Part shown: piece by piece, positions 20,861 through 31,147 of the stretch
Position numbering within the stretch: the stretch's first letter is position 1
Layout of the letters: each line of letters begins with the position of its first letter
Assembly: GCA_019448385.1 (NCBI GenBank)
Contig: JAGTXO010000001.1
Coordinates: forward strand, 2,790,001-2,854,000
Length of the DNA stretch: 64,000 nt
Direction: 5' to 3'
Source: Diacronema lutheri
Lineage: Eukaryota; Haptophyta; Pavlovophyceae; Pavlovales; Pavlovaceae
Program-made: the position numbers and the translations under genes
The notes under the pieces: model-generated
The model's input: the letters and a program-made list of their open reading frames with translations, nothing else
Database searches by the model: none
Told to the model about the DNA's origin: nothing

Positions 20861-21848
20861 GCACGCGGGCGGCGTTGGACCCGGCGGCGCGCGCGCGGGC
20901 GCGGGCGGCGCCGGCGTCCGGGCTGGCGCGCACCCCACCGGCGGTGCGGGCGGCTGTTTCGGCGGCGGCTCGCAGCAGCCGCCGCCGCCGCAGATGCCGC
21001 CGTCGCTCTCGTCACCCGTCTCGTCCACTGTCTCAGCCGCCGCCGCCGCGGGTTCGACGAGCCGAGTCGCTGACCTGGGCGGCGGCGTGGGCGGCGCGGC
21101 CGGCGGGCGGTACGATGCGAGTGGCGCGTACGGCGGCTTCGCGCGCGGCGCAAAAGGCGGCGGCCGCCCGCCGCGCTACGGCCCGGCGTCGCACGCGGCC
21201 TCGCACGGCGGCGGGCCGGGCTCGGACGCGCCCGCCCTCGCCGGGCTGCCGACCGACGTGATCTGTGCGTACCTCGACGACGTGATTTGCGGCATGCACT
21301 TTCTGCACCGCACGATGGGGATCGTGCACGGCGATTTGAAACCGCTCAACATGCTGCTCAAGAACGGGCGCGTGAAGCTGTGCGACTTTGGGTGCGCGTC
21401 GACGCTGCGCGCCGTCGGCAAGGACGGCGGCGGCGCCGACGGCGAGGGGGGCGCGCTCTTCGCCGCCGCGGCAGCGCGCTACGTGGGTACACTGCCCTAC
21501 TGCGCGCCCGAAGTGATCGAGAGCCCAGTCAGGCTGCTGCCGTCCGCGGACGTGTACTCGCTCGGCGTCGCGCTCTGGGAGATGTGCACGGGGCTCTACC
21601 CGTGGGAGGAGCTGCTCGCCGGCGGCCGGCTGAAGGAGCTCAAGCAGCGCGTCGCCACGTTCGCGGAGCGACCCAACGCGCAGTCGTGCCCGCCGCCCCT
21701 CCAAACGCTCATGAAGGCGTGCTGGTCCGCGACGCCGTCGTCGCGCCCGACCTTCGACGAGCTCGCGTCGATTGACATGACGACGCTCTGTACGTCGGTC
21801 AGCACGCTCCACCAGCTCCACGTCACCGTGTGGAAGCGGTGCAAATAG
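18693..21848 (+). CDS. Polytopic membrane protein with a C-terminal TKL-type protein kinase
   Basis: About 1,051 residues in one frame; the start is uncertain (18693 or 18789, MDVVCRPDIPCFCRP). After a Gly/Ala/Gln linker, residues about 250-500 hold six to seven hydrophobic segments (for example WQCCIWGLFYLSQSYY, LLACISAAAVWACLLTACSA, LATPLIWLVYVPFLIWVLQ). A tyrosine-kinase-like domain then runs from about 600 to 1040: Gly loop GRTIGRGASSTV, lysine in IAIKEL, catalytic loop IVHGDLKPLNMLL, metal-binding DFG in CDFGCAS, APE in YCAPEVIES and the final SRPTF arginine. All catalytic residues are present. A Gly-rich insert of about 150 residues splits the hinge from the next helix. It resembles a receptor-kinase fusion passing a membrane signal to the cytosol. 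Bases 18200-18692 contain no other gene that I can see. Confidence 0.85.
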
Positions 21849-21927
21849 GCGGGAGCATGGGCGATGGCGGACGCACATGCGCGAAGCGGCATGTAGGCGT
21901 GTACGGAAGCCGCGCGCGGACGGCCCG

Positions 21928-22660
21928 TCACGACTCGTCCGCACCCGGATTGGCCGCCGCTCCGGACGCAGCCCTCTCCGCCGTGCGCTCGATGACGGCG
22001 CGCAGTCGCGTGGTCCAGTCCTCGCCCGCACGGAGCGGCGGACACGTCTCCTCGGCCATCGACGCGAGCCGGCGCGCGCGCGCGGGCATCCGCATGGGCG
22101 GCACCTGCTCGCCGTCTTCGCCCTCGGCGGCCATCATCTCCTCCGCCCACCACCGCTCTCCAAGCGCCCGCGTCACGGCCTCCTCAAACTTGCACGGGTG
22201 CGCCGTCGCGAGGCAGACGGTGACGAGTGGAGCGATCGACTCGCTGTCGCGGAGCGTCGACCCACCGGTGGCGAGCGGCCCGTCCGGCGACGCGCGCAGC
22301 GCGTGCGCCACCTCCAAACCGACGGCCGTGTGCGGGTCCACCGCGTACCCGTGCTCGTCCCACGTCCGCCTGATGCGCTCGAGCGTCCGCTCGTTGCTCG
22401 CCGCGCCGACGAGCAGCCGCGCGCGCAGCCATCGGAGCGCGTCCTCCTCCAAGGGCAGAGGCCTGCCCGCGTCCACCGCCGCCATCCAGCCGCGCACGCG
22501 CGCGCCGTCGCCTTGTGCGGCGAGGTGGAGCGCGCGCTCAAAGTTGTACGGCAATTCCGAATTCATCGCCTGCGGCGCGCGCGCGTCGCGGCGGTGGCCA
22601 CCGAAAAGCGCGCGTATGGCACGCGGGCGTCAGTCAGGTCGGCATATAACGCTGGAAGAT

Positions 22661-22695
<35 letters not shown>

Positions 22696-23822
22696 GGGGG
22701 GGGGGGGGCGTGGGCGCACGATGGCTCCGCACCTCCGAAACGGTTTCTGCCATCCGCTGCCGCACGAGCAGCGCGTCGCGCACTGCGCGCACGACCGCGT
22801 CGTTGGCGTTGGTCGCGAGGACGAGCCTGTCGAGCGGCAGCCCGGCGGCCATGCACCAGAGCCCGGCCGCGGCGTTGCCCATCGCGCCCGTGGGCACGAC
22901 GGTGGCGACACGTGGCAGCTCCGGCGCGTGCGACCGCGCGGCGGGTGCATGGTCGAGCGCGCGCAGGTAGGCCCAGACGTGGTGCACTGTCTGCGCGACG
23001 ACGCGGCCGACGTTAATCGAGTTGATCGCGCACAGGCCGTGCTCCTTCTGGAAGCGCGCGTCGAGCGAGAGCGCCTTGATCGGGCCGTCGAGGTCGTCGC
23101 CCTCGCCCTCGAACGGCAGCACGTTCACGTTTGCAGATCGCACCGTCGTCATTTGCCGGCGTTGCAGAGCAGAGATGCGGCCGATCGGGAAGAGCGCAGT
23201 GACGCTCACCTTGCGCGCGCGCGCGCCGTGCGATCGGCGGGCAGGGCGTGGGGTCAGGCCGCGCGCGGCTGGGGCCGGACTCGAATGCGGATGCGTGCGA
23301 CACGCCGTCCGCGCGGCGGGCGAGCGTGCCGTCCACCTGCTTGCAGTGCGCGCGCACGGCCTCGATGGCGGCTGGCCCCGTGTCGCCCGTTGTGGAGACG
23401 AGCACGTGCACGCGCAGGTTGCGCCGGCGCGCGAAGAACTCGAGTAGCGCGCACACGAGGCCCTGCCCAAAGTCCTTGAACGCGAGCGTCTGCCCGTGGA
23501 AGAGCTCGACGACGCATACGAGACCGGTCGGGTCGCGCAGCTCGATGACGGGCGCGATGTCGGCGTGGTGAAACGTACCGAACGCCGCGCGCACGATCGC
23601 GCTAAGCTCTGCCGTCGGCACCTCCGCCTCCGCGATCCACAGCCGGAGTGTCGCGGCGGCGACGTCGACAAAGCTCGCAGAGCCGAGCGCAGCGAGCCAG
23701 TCGGGCGTGATCGAGGGCATGGCCTGCGGCACGTAGAGGCCGCCGTCGGCGCAGTAGCCCGCGAGCAGCGCCTCCTCGAACGAGGCGGCCGGCGCGCCGC
23801 CGCGCGACGAAACGTATCGCAT
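21928..23822 (-). CDS. Threonine synthase
   Basis: The PLP enzyme that converts O-phosphohomoserine to threonine, the last step of threonine synthesis. Exons on the minus strand: 23822-23337, 23209-22733 and 22569-21928 (534 residues, normal for the class found in bacteria and fungi). Seen: MRYVSSRGG followed by SFEEALLAGYCADGGLYVPQ at the start; the PLP lysine in LAFKDFGQGL; phosphate-binding STTGDTGPAAIEAV; GRISALQRRQMTTV; the CAINSINVGRV block; PTGAMGNAAAG; and ELPYNFERAL opening the last exon. All joins are phase 0. The second intron carries a run of 34 G on the plus strand (C on the sense strand). Its type differs from the plant enzyme, weak evidence against a green-lineage host. The start lies 32 bases from the divergent transporter gene. 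Confidence 0.92.
22661..22708 (+). repeat. G34-A-G13 homopolymer in an intron
   Basis: Thirty-four G, one A and thirteen G lie in the second intron of the minus-strand threonine synthase gene, about 25 bases after the donor. On the sense strand this is a long C run, as in the carrier gene's intron. The G-rich strand has strong quadruplex potential. Confidence 0.9.
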
Positions 23823-23854
23823 GCGGACGGAATGCCTCCGGCGTGGCACACACG

Positions 23855-25450
23855 ATGGCCGCTGCGCTTCTCGCGCACGACGAGGGAGTACTCGCCGCGG
23901 CACACGCGACGGCCGCGGCGCGCTGGGCGACGGGCATCGCGTGCATCCTCGTCGTCGCGCTGATCTGGTCGTTTGCGTCGGTCCTTGTGCAGTACATCTT
24001 CCTCGACTCCGGATTCTTCCGCCCGTTCTTCTTGACGTACGTCGCGAACTCGCTCTTCGTGATCAACCTGCCCGTGTGGAGGTTCGCCGTCTGGCTCGGC
24101 TGCACGAGCGACCCGCACGGGCCCAACCCGGCCGAGCCTGAAAGTGCGGTGGCGGACGCGGACGCGGACTTGCTCGCCGAGCGCGCCGCGGCCGCCGACG
24201 AGCGCGAGGCGGGCTTGGATGGAGACGACGCGACGATGGACGACGCGATGCTGCGCACGCCCGCGAGCGCGCGCCTCTGCGCGCACGCACGCGGCTGCAG
24301 CGCCTTCGCGCGCCGCGCGCGCGCCGCAACCGACAGCCTCGCGCACTGGGCGGAAACCGGCGTGCTTGCGCTACCCGCGAGCCGGCGGCGATCGTCCGCC
24401 GGCGCCGAGCTGCACGGCGGCTCGGCCGCGCCGTCGTCGGGCGTGGCCACCGCATTGGGCGCGCCGGATCCGCTCCTCGCTTCGGCGCACGCCGCGCCGC
24501 CACCGCCGCCGCCGCCAGCGGGCGCGGGCGCGCGCCGGCGGCGCGTGCGCTACGCGACCGTTTTTCGAATCGCCCTCCTCATCTCGCCCCTCTGGTTCGC
24601 GGCGAACCTGGCGTACATCACGTCGCTCGCGCTGACGTCGGTCACGTCGTCGACGATCATCTCGACCACGTCGTCCCTCTTCACCCTCCTCCTCTCCCTC
24701 GCCATCCTCGACGAGCAGCTCTCGGCGGCAAAGGCGGCGGGCGTTGCGCTGTGCATGGCCGGCAACGCCCTCACGGCGCTCGCCGACCGCGCGCAGTCCG
24801 CCGCGGCGCGCGGCGGCGGCGGCGGCGGCAGCATATCGCGCCACGCGATCTTGGGCGATGCGGTCTGCCTCGTTGGCGCCATGCTCTATGGCCTTTACAC
24901 TGTGCTCATCCGCAGACTGATGGCTGACGACGAGAGTTATTCAATCGCGCTCTTCTTCGGGCTGCTCGGCGCCGCGAACGCGATCGCGCTGCTGCCCGTC
25001 GTGCTCGTGCTGCACGTGACGGGCGTCGAGCCGCTCGGCGAGCTCTCGGCCAAGCTCATGTGCATGATCGTCGTCAAGGGCCTCTTCGACAACGTGCTCT
25101 CCGACTTCTTGTGGGCCAAGGCTATCGTGCTCACCTCACCGACTGCCGCGACAGTTGGCCTCTCGCTCACGATCCCGATCGCGATGGCGACGGACGCGGC
25201 GCTGCACGGCATACACCCGTCGGCCCTCGGCACGCTCGCCGCGCTCTCCGTCTGCGCCGGCTTCGTCCTCATCAACGCCGCGGGCGCCGGCGGCTGTGCG
25301 CACGCGTGCGGCGCGGGCAGCGCGGCCGCGGTGCTGCGGCGCGTGCGCGGATGGCACCGAGCGCCGAGCGCGCGGCGAGACGAGCCGCTGTACGCGGTCG
25401 TCAATGCCGGCGGGCCGACAGCCATCGTGCGCGGCATCGGGCGAAGATAG
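23855..25450 (+). CDS. Drug/metabolite transporter superfamily protein, SLC35F5-like
   Basis: A 531-residue intronless membrane protein. It starts MAAALLAHDEGVLAAAHATA and has about ten hydrophobic segments, in two blocks separated by a ~150-residue disordered cytosolic loop (residues about 85-230). The match to the SLC35F5/THI74-like branch rests on IWSFASVLVQYIF, the block SPLWFAANLAYITSLAL, TSVTSSTIISTTSSLFTLLL and DNVLSDFLWAKAIVLTSPT. Proteins of this branch sit in endomembranes or the vacuole; thiamine-related and nucleotide-sugar-related roles have been proposed for relatives, so the substrate is left open. It is transcribed divergently from threonine synthase and ends 36 bases from the convergent SPPP-rich gene; this gap holds AT-rich polyadenylation-like sequence (aaaaaaacc, cataaatgac). 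Confidence 0.85.
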   Translation: MAAALLAHDEGVLAAAHATAAARWATGIACILVVALIWSFASVLVQYIFLDSGFFRPFFLTYVANSLFVINLPVWRFAVWLGCTSDPHGPNPAEPESAVADADADLLAERAAAADEREAGLDGDDATMDDAMLRTPASARLCAHARGCSAFARRARAATDSLAHWAETGVLALPASRRRSSAGAELHGGSAAPSSGVATALGAPDPLLASAHAAPPPPPPPAGAGARRRRVRYATVFRIALLISPLWFAANLAYITSLALTSVTSSTIISTTSSLFTLLLSLAILDEQLSAAKAAGVALCMAGNALTALADRAQSAAARGGGGGGSISRHAILGDAVCLVGAMLYGLYTVLIRRLMADDESYSIALFFGLLGAANAIALLPVVLVLHVTGVEPLGELSAKLMCMIVVKGLFDNVLSDFLWAKAIVLTSPTAATVGLSLTIPIAMATDAALHGIHPSALGTLAALSVCAGFVLINAAGAGGCAHACGAGSAAAVLRRVRGWHRAPSARRDEPLYAVVNAGGPTAIVRGIGRR

Positions 25451-25486
25451 GAAAAAAACCAAACCCATACCCATAAATGACAACCG

Positions 25487-26925
25487 TCACACGTCGCCTT
25501 TGACCGCCGCAGGCTGCACGTCTCCAGTCCACCACGCCTGGAGCATTGCGCGCCCTTCGCCACCCGCGCGCGACGCGCTCACGCTGACCACGTCGGCGAG
25601 GCGGCCGAGGGGCAATCTCGCGAGCCTGCGCGCGAGCTTCGCGTTGAGCTCCTCCCACGTGGCCGCTTCGACGCGCGCATCCTCGCCGAGCTGTGCGCGC
25701 GCGGTCTCCGCCATGAGCACGAGAGGGCCGCGGTCGGGCAGCGCGGTGTCGACGAGCGCGTCGAGCATAACCGCCGGCTCGCCGCGCGCCGCGTCGCCCT
25801 CGCGCGCGTGCACAGCGAGCAGCTGACCTCTGCGCACGGAGACGGCGCGCAATTGCGCCTGAAGAGCGATGGCTGCCCTCGCGGCCGTCGCCTCGCCTGC
25901 AGATACGAGGCGAGGCGCGGCGCGCGGCGCGCTCGCGTTCCCGACGAGCGGCGCGCTGATCACGAGCACGGCGCGCGCGCCGTCCGCACCCGAGCTGGCC
26001 GTGACGCCCACGAGGCCCATGCCCTCGCCGGCCAGCGCACCGACCTCGCGAGCCGCTCGCATGAAGAGTTGCGCCCACGAGAGGCTTGCGGAATCGTCAA
26101 CGGAGACGCGCAGCTGCACGGGCGCCATGCTGCTCGCGGGCAGCTGCGTCGAAGTGAGCGCCGTGAGGACCATGCCGCCCATGCTGTGCCCGGCCGGGCG
26201 CGCGTACACGGCAACCACCTGTCCGGGTCGTACACCTTCACGGTCAAGCTGCGCGTTCAGCTCGGTCGCGGCCTTGTCCCACGAGCGCTCGGCCGTGCCG
26301 TTCAGCCATCGTATATTCACGAGGCCGTGTGGTGTGTGCGTTGGCGCGTGCTCGGGTGACGCGTCCGCCGCTGCGGCGGTCTGCGCCGGCGCTGGCGCCG
26401 CGGCGTCGGACGCGGGCGCCGAGACGGCCGGGTCGGGCGGCGTCGATGGCAGAGGCGGCGAGCGGGCAGGCGATGACATCGGCCGATGGCTGTCGAGAAG
26501 GTGCCACCAGGGCGCTGACGAGGGCGCAAGCGGCGGTCGCGCGTGGCCGCGCTGGCCGAAGAGGTGCCACCAGGGCGATGGCGACGGCGACGGCGACGGC
26601 GACGGCGCGGCCACCGGCTGTACGCGCGGCAGCGGCGGTGGCGCCGGCGACGGATAAGTTGCTCGCGGCTGAGCTGGAGACGGAAGGCGAGCATTATTAA
26701 TCGTGCCAGCGGCCCGTGGCTTTCCCTTGTGCTGTGAGCGAGGCGACTGGGGCGGAGGGCGCGGCGGCGGGTTGGGCATGACGGCGGGCGGCGGCGGGGG
26801 CAGGTTTGGCGGCGGCGCGTATGCGGACGTTGCCGCGCTTGCGCTTGATGTCGGGCGCGCGCTCGGCCTCGGAGGCGGGAGAGGCGGCGTCGGCGGGCTC
26901 GGCGGCGGAGCCGGGGTAGGCGGCG

Positions 26926-26983
<58 letters not shown>

Positions 26984-27006
26984 CGGGGTCGGCGGCGGCG
27001 GCGAGC

Positions 27007-27037
<31 letters not shown>

Positions 27038-27823
27038 CGGGGTCGGCGGCGGCGGCGGGGTCGGCGGCGGCGGCGGGGTCGGCGGCGGCGGCGAGCTCGG
27101 CGGCGGCGGGGTCGGCGGCGGGGACGGGCTCGGCGGCGGCGGGCTCGGCGGCGGCAGCGGGCTTGGCGGCGGCGGCGGGCTTGGTGGCGGGGATGGGCTC
27201 GGCGGCGGCGGGCTCGGCGGCGGAGACGGGCTCGGCGGCGGTGGGCTCGGCGGCGGCGGGGGGCTCGGCGGCGGAGCCAGGCTCGGTGGCGGCGGGCTTG
27301 GCGGCGGTGCGCCCGGCGGCGGCCGGTTAGGCGAAGGCGAGGGCTTGTGCATGGAAGTCGGCAGCGCGCCGATCAGCTGCGGCTCGCTCGCGAGCGCGAA
27401 GCCAGGCGATGATGCGAGGCTTGTGACGAGCTGTGCTCGGAAGGCGGCGTTCTCGAGCCGCATACGCGCGTTGCTCAGCGATGCGCCAGCAGGATCGCCG
27501 CCGAGCTGCAAATACGCGCGCGTGGTACTCGGGCGGACCAAGTGCACCGCGGCAAACTCAGCGTGCACTTGCGCGGGGAGAAGCCCAAGCTGCCGCGCGA
27601 TAGCGCTGGCGAGCGATTCGAGCGCGCTCTGGTCAAAGTAGCCGCCGGCCGCCGTGTCCACCTCGAGCTGCACGAAAAGGGGCGCGGCAGGAGCGGAGGT
27701 CGGCTGCTTCTCAAGACGCACACCCCGCGCTGCTGGCGCGAGCGGCCCGAGAGAGGCCAGCGCGGCCAGCGTGGCCAGCGTGGCCAGCAAGGCAACCGCC
27801 ACGAGCTGGGCCCTCGGCAGCAT
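25487..27823 (-). CDS. Secreted proline-rich (SPPP repeat) glycoprotein-like protein
   Basis: Single exon, 778 residues from ATG 27823. MLPRAQLVAVALLATLATLA followed by more hydrophobic residues is a signal peptide. Residues about 40-160 form a globular head of unknown family (VQLEVDTAAGGYFDQSALES, then EFAAVHLVRPSTTRAYLQLG). About residues 165-340 are almost pure SPPPP/TPPPP repeats, the substrate pattern for hydroxyproline-linked glycosylation in algal wall proteins such as pherophorins and extensins. The second half alternates Pro/Ala linkers with a globular region (about 510-770). Architecture suggests an extracellular matrix or scale-associated protein with a rod between two heads. The repeat DNA is a GGC-rich imperfect array on the plus strand (about 26750-27340). 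Confidence 0.7.
26870..27320 (-). repeat. Imperfect short tandem repeats encoding SPPPP motifs
   Basis: Plus-strand units such as ggcggcggcgggctcggc recur with 12-18 base spacing and encode Ser-Pro(3-5) on the minus strand. Variation in the number of prolines between serines shows unit-by-unit slippage. The array is in-frame throughout. Confidence 0.8.
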
Positions 27824-27939
27824 TGCGGCGCGAGCGCGAGCTCGAGCTCAATTTTCCCTCGGCCGCGCATCCAGCAGCCCAGCTGAGCAACGATGAACGC
27901 TCTGACAATTTCCTTTTGTAACGGTCAATACGAGTCACT

Positions 27940-28852
27940 TCAGTCAGCTGGTCTGGCAAGCGCGCCGCGCACCCGCTCGGAGTCGAGCCTGCCCACAATC
28001 TCAGCAAGGCTCGCGCGCTCGGGCAGGCCGAGCGCGCCGCACAGCCGCCTCGCGAGGTGCGCCTGCTCGGAGACGAAGAGGAACAGCTCGTTCATCTGCG
28101 CGGCATCGGGACAGCGCGGCGCAGCGCGCAGGCGGGGCATTGACGCCGACGGGCGCGTGAGAGGCCGGCGGTGGAGTAGGCGGTCGCACCGCCGCAGCAG
28201 CTGCCGCGCGCCCTACTCACGCGGTAGCAGCTGCCGCAGCAGCTGCGACGCGCAGACCGCACCTTTGGTAAAATGCCGTCGCGCGAGCGCACGGCGAACA
28301 AGTTTTGAAAATGCTCGAGCGCGCCAACCGCCTCACCGCGCGCGCCAGCCTCGCCGGCGCCAGCGGCGAGCGCCGCGCGCGCATCGTCGGCGCGTGGCGC
28401 GCTGGCAGGCTGCGCGCGCGGCTGCTCGGCGGCGCGCGCCCGGCTCGCCATGGCGCGCAGCTGCGCGCGTGTGATGCCCAGCTCCGCGCGCATCTCCGCG
28501 GCCGACTCCTCCGCCGCAGCGGCGCGCGCGCTCGCGACGGCCTGCCCGTCGCGCCACGCCGCAAGCGTCGAAAGCACCGCTTCGGGACGATGGCGGGAAA
28601 GGTCGAGCGCGCGCTCGCCTCCACTGCCCGTCCGGCCGCCATCGTTACGTCCGCCATCGTTGCGTCCGCCATCGTTGCGGCCGCCATCGCTGTCCGTGCC
28701 GACGAGCGCGACGACTTGGCGCACGAAACGGTCAAGTCTCGGCAGCGCGCTCACCACCTGCCGCCGGGGCGGGCGCGGCCGCGCAATCGTCAGCGAGCCA
28801 CCGCCGAGCGCGCGCAGCCATGCGCGCGCGCAAAGGCCGACCCCAAACCCCC

Positions 28853-28892
<40 letters not shown>

Positions 28893-31042
28893 ACCCAACC
28901 CCCAAACCCACCCCACCCACCACCGCCACGGCCACCGCCACCCGCACTAGCCATTTCCACACAAAAAGACCGCGCGCGCTGCACCTTGACGAGCTTCTCA
29001 ACCGCCGGCACGAGCTGCGCGGCCGAGCCGACCTGCAGCAGCGCGCACAACTCAGCGACGCGCGCCGCGCGCACGCCCGCGTCCGCGCCCGCGCCAACGG
29101 CCCAGTCGCGCGCGCCCACGCCACCGCCACCGCCGCCGCCGCCACCGCCGGCGCGGCCGTGCCGGCCGGCGGCGGGCGCGGGCACGCCCGGCCGCGCGCG
29201 CGCGCGCCCGAGCGTCACCGCGCGTGCGGCTCGTAACGCCTCTTGAAGCTCGAGCCGCGTGGATCGGTGCGCACGGCACTCGAGAATGAGCCCCTCGCGC
29301 AGCTCCTCCGCCTCGGCGCGCGCGGCCATCGCGGCGCGCGCGTGCGTGCCGAGCACGAGACCCGGACGCGCGTCGTCGTCGTCGTTGTCGTTGTCGCCGT
29401 TGCGGTCGTATGCGTTACGACCCGCGTCCAGCTCGTCGGCCGCCACGTCGCCCTCGCCGTGCGCGAGGCGCCACTCGCGCACGCGCGTGGGCGAGGCGGA
29501 TGCGCCGCCGGAGACGACGCCCGACACGCCGCGCGCCGCCGCCGCGTCCGTCGCCGCCTCGAGGTACGCGTGAAGGTCGAGGTCGCCGCCGGCCCCAGCG
29601 CGGCCGCCGTGCGCGCGCACCCCACCGGCGTAGTAGACACGCGGCGGGTAGGCAGAGGCGCGGAGCTGGCGCGCGTTCTCTGCAAGGTCGCGCGCGGCGC
29701 GCGCGTCCGCGCGCGCGCGCTCGAGCTCCGCTTCGAGCTGCACGAGCTGCGCCTGCGCGACGCGCCACTCCGCGCGGTCAGGCCGCATCTCCACCTCAAA
29801 GCCCAGCCGCGCATTCTCCGCCTCGAGCTCGCGCGCGCGCGAGCTCGCGCGTGCGGCCTTGGCCTCGGCGCGCGCGAGCGCGTCGGCCGCGCGCGTGCGC
29901 GCCGCTTCTGCGTCCGCGCGCGCGCGTGCGAGCTCGTGGCGTGCGCGCTGCGCGCCGGCGAGCGCGACGGCCAGCTCGCCTTCCATGCGCGCGCGCCGGT
30001 CGGCGCGGTCGCGCGGCGCGCCATCGCGGCCGCGCGACGTCGAGCGGTCAGCGTCGTCGCCGGCCTCGTCGTCGTCGTCGCCGCCACCGCCGCGGTCTAC
30101 GCCCTTCTCGCGCGCAGAGGGTCCTCCTCGGCGTTTTGCATCGTCTACAGCCGCGAGCACTCGCTCGCGCTCGCGCAGGCTCGCCTCGAGGGTGTGCAAG
30201 CGCGCGGCGGCGTCCGCGGCCGCAGCCGCCGCATCGCCGACGGTGCGCCACGCGTCGTCGCGCGCCTCGTCGGTGCCGTCGCGCGAGTCGCCGCGCGCCG
30301 CGCGCGCGCCGCCCGGCAGATCGTCCGGCGGCGCGTGGTCGCGCGCGTCGGCGCGGCGCGTGCGGTCGAGCTCAATGAGCAAGTCGCGCACGATGTCGCC
30401 GCGCTGCTCGAGCGTGTCGACAAGCGTGTCGAGCGCGCCGGCGAGCATCGCGCCCGTCGGCTCGTCGCCGAGCGCCGCAAAGCCGTTCGCAACCAGCCTC
30501 GAATTGAGCCGCCGCCACGTGTGCTCGTTCGGCTCGTCGCGCTCGGCGGCGGTCGGCGCGGTGGCGGCGCGACGAGGCGGCGTGGCGGTAGGCGAGCCGT
30601 ACGCCGCACTCCAGCGATCCTCGCCTCGTGAGCTGTCGTTACCCTCGGCGCCGCGCGCGCCGTCGCCGCCAGCATCCCACTCATCCGCAAAGCGCGCCGG
30701 CGGCAGAGTGCCGAGCAGCTCGTCGCCAAGGGGCGAGCGGCGGGCGGCGCTCGCGTGGGAGAGCTGATCGGCCGCTTCCTCCGCCTGGCGCGACGTCTGG
30801 GCGAGCGCCGTCGCAAAGCTCGCGCGCGCGCCGCTCGAGAACGCGTCGGCCGGCGCGCCGCGCGCGCCCTCGTCGCCCGAGTCGCGCGCGCGCGCGCCAA
30901 ACGGGTCGGGCGCGCCGAGGTCGGGCAGGCCGAGCTCGGCGAGGACGGCCCGGTACGTCTCGGCCGAGACGAGCGCCGCCGCGTCCTCCTCCGTCGCCGC
31001 GCCGAGCTCGGCGAAGAGGTCGTCGTCCACGGCGCCGCGCAT
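27940..31042 (-). CDS. CEP70-like centrosomal/basal-body coiled-coil protein
   Basis: Minus-strand exons 31042-28985, 28757-28263 and 28095-27940, all phase 0, 902 residues. Features matching animal CEP70: an N-terminal WRRLNSRLVANGFAAL (human WESINVLLMMHGLKPL) at about residue 175; a central Ala/Arg/Glu coiled coil (about 300-480); LLQVGSAAQLVPAVEKL; and near the C-terminus HFQNLFAVRSRDGILPK joined to MNELFLFVSEQAHLA, which matches [22 protein letters not shown]. CEP70 binds gamma-tubulin and microtubules at centrosomes and is needed for cilia. This protein is longer than human CEP70 (597) owing to low-complexity inserts. The assignment rests on remembered family sequence, not on a search. 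The first intron carries 38 C on the plus strand. The start is 105 bases from the divergent TM9 gene. Confidence 0.75.
28855..28892 (+). repeat. C38 homopolymer in an intron
   Basis: Thirty-eight C on the plus strand inside the first intron of the minus-strand CEP70-like gene, so the sense strand is G-rich here, opposite to the other two intronic runs. It is flanked by CCCAAACCC and CCACCACCG-type low-complexity sequence. Confidence 0.9.
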
Positions 31043-31147
31043 TCGCCCGCGAGCTCCCGCCAAAACGCCCACAGAAGTGTGCCAGCTGTCCCGTTGTGGC
31101 AGCCAAACCGACTTTGAGGTTTGGCCGCCCCCGAGACTCGGCGCACG

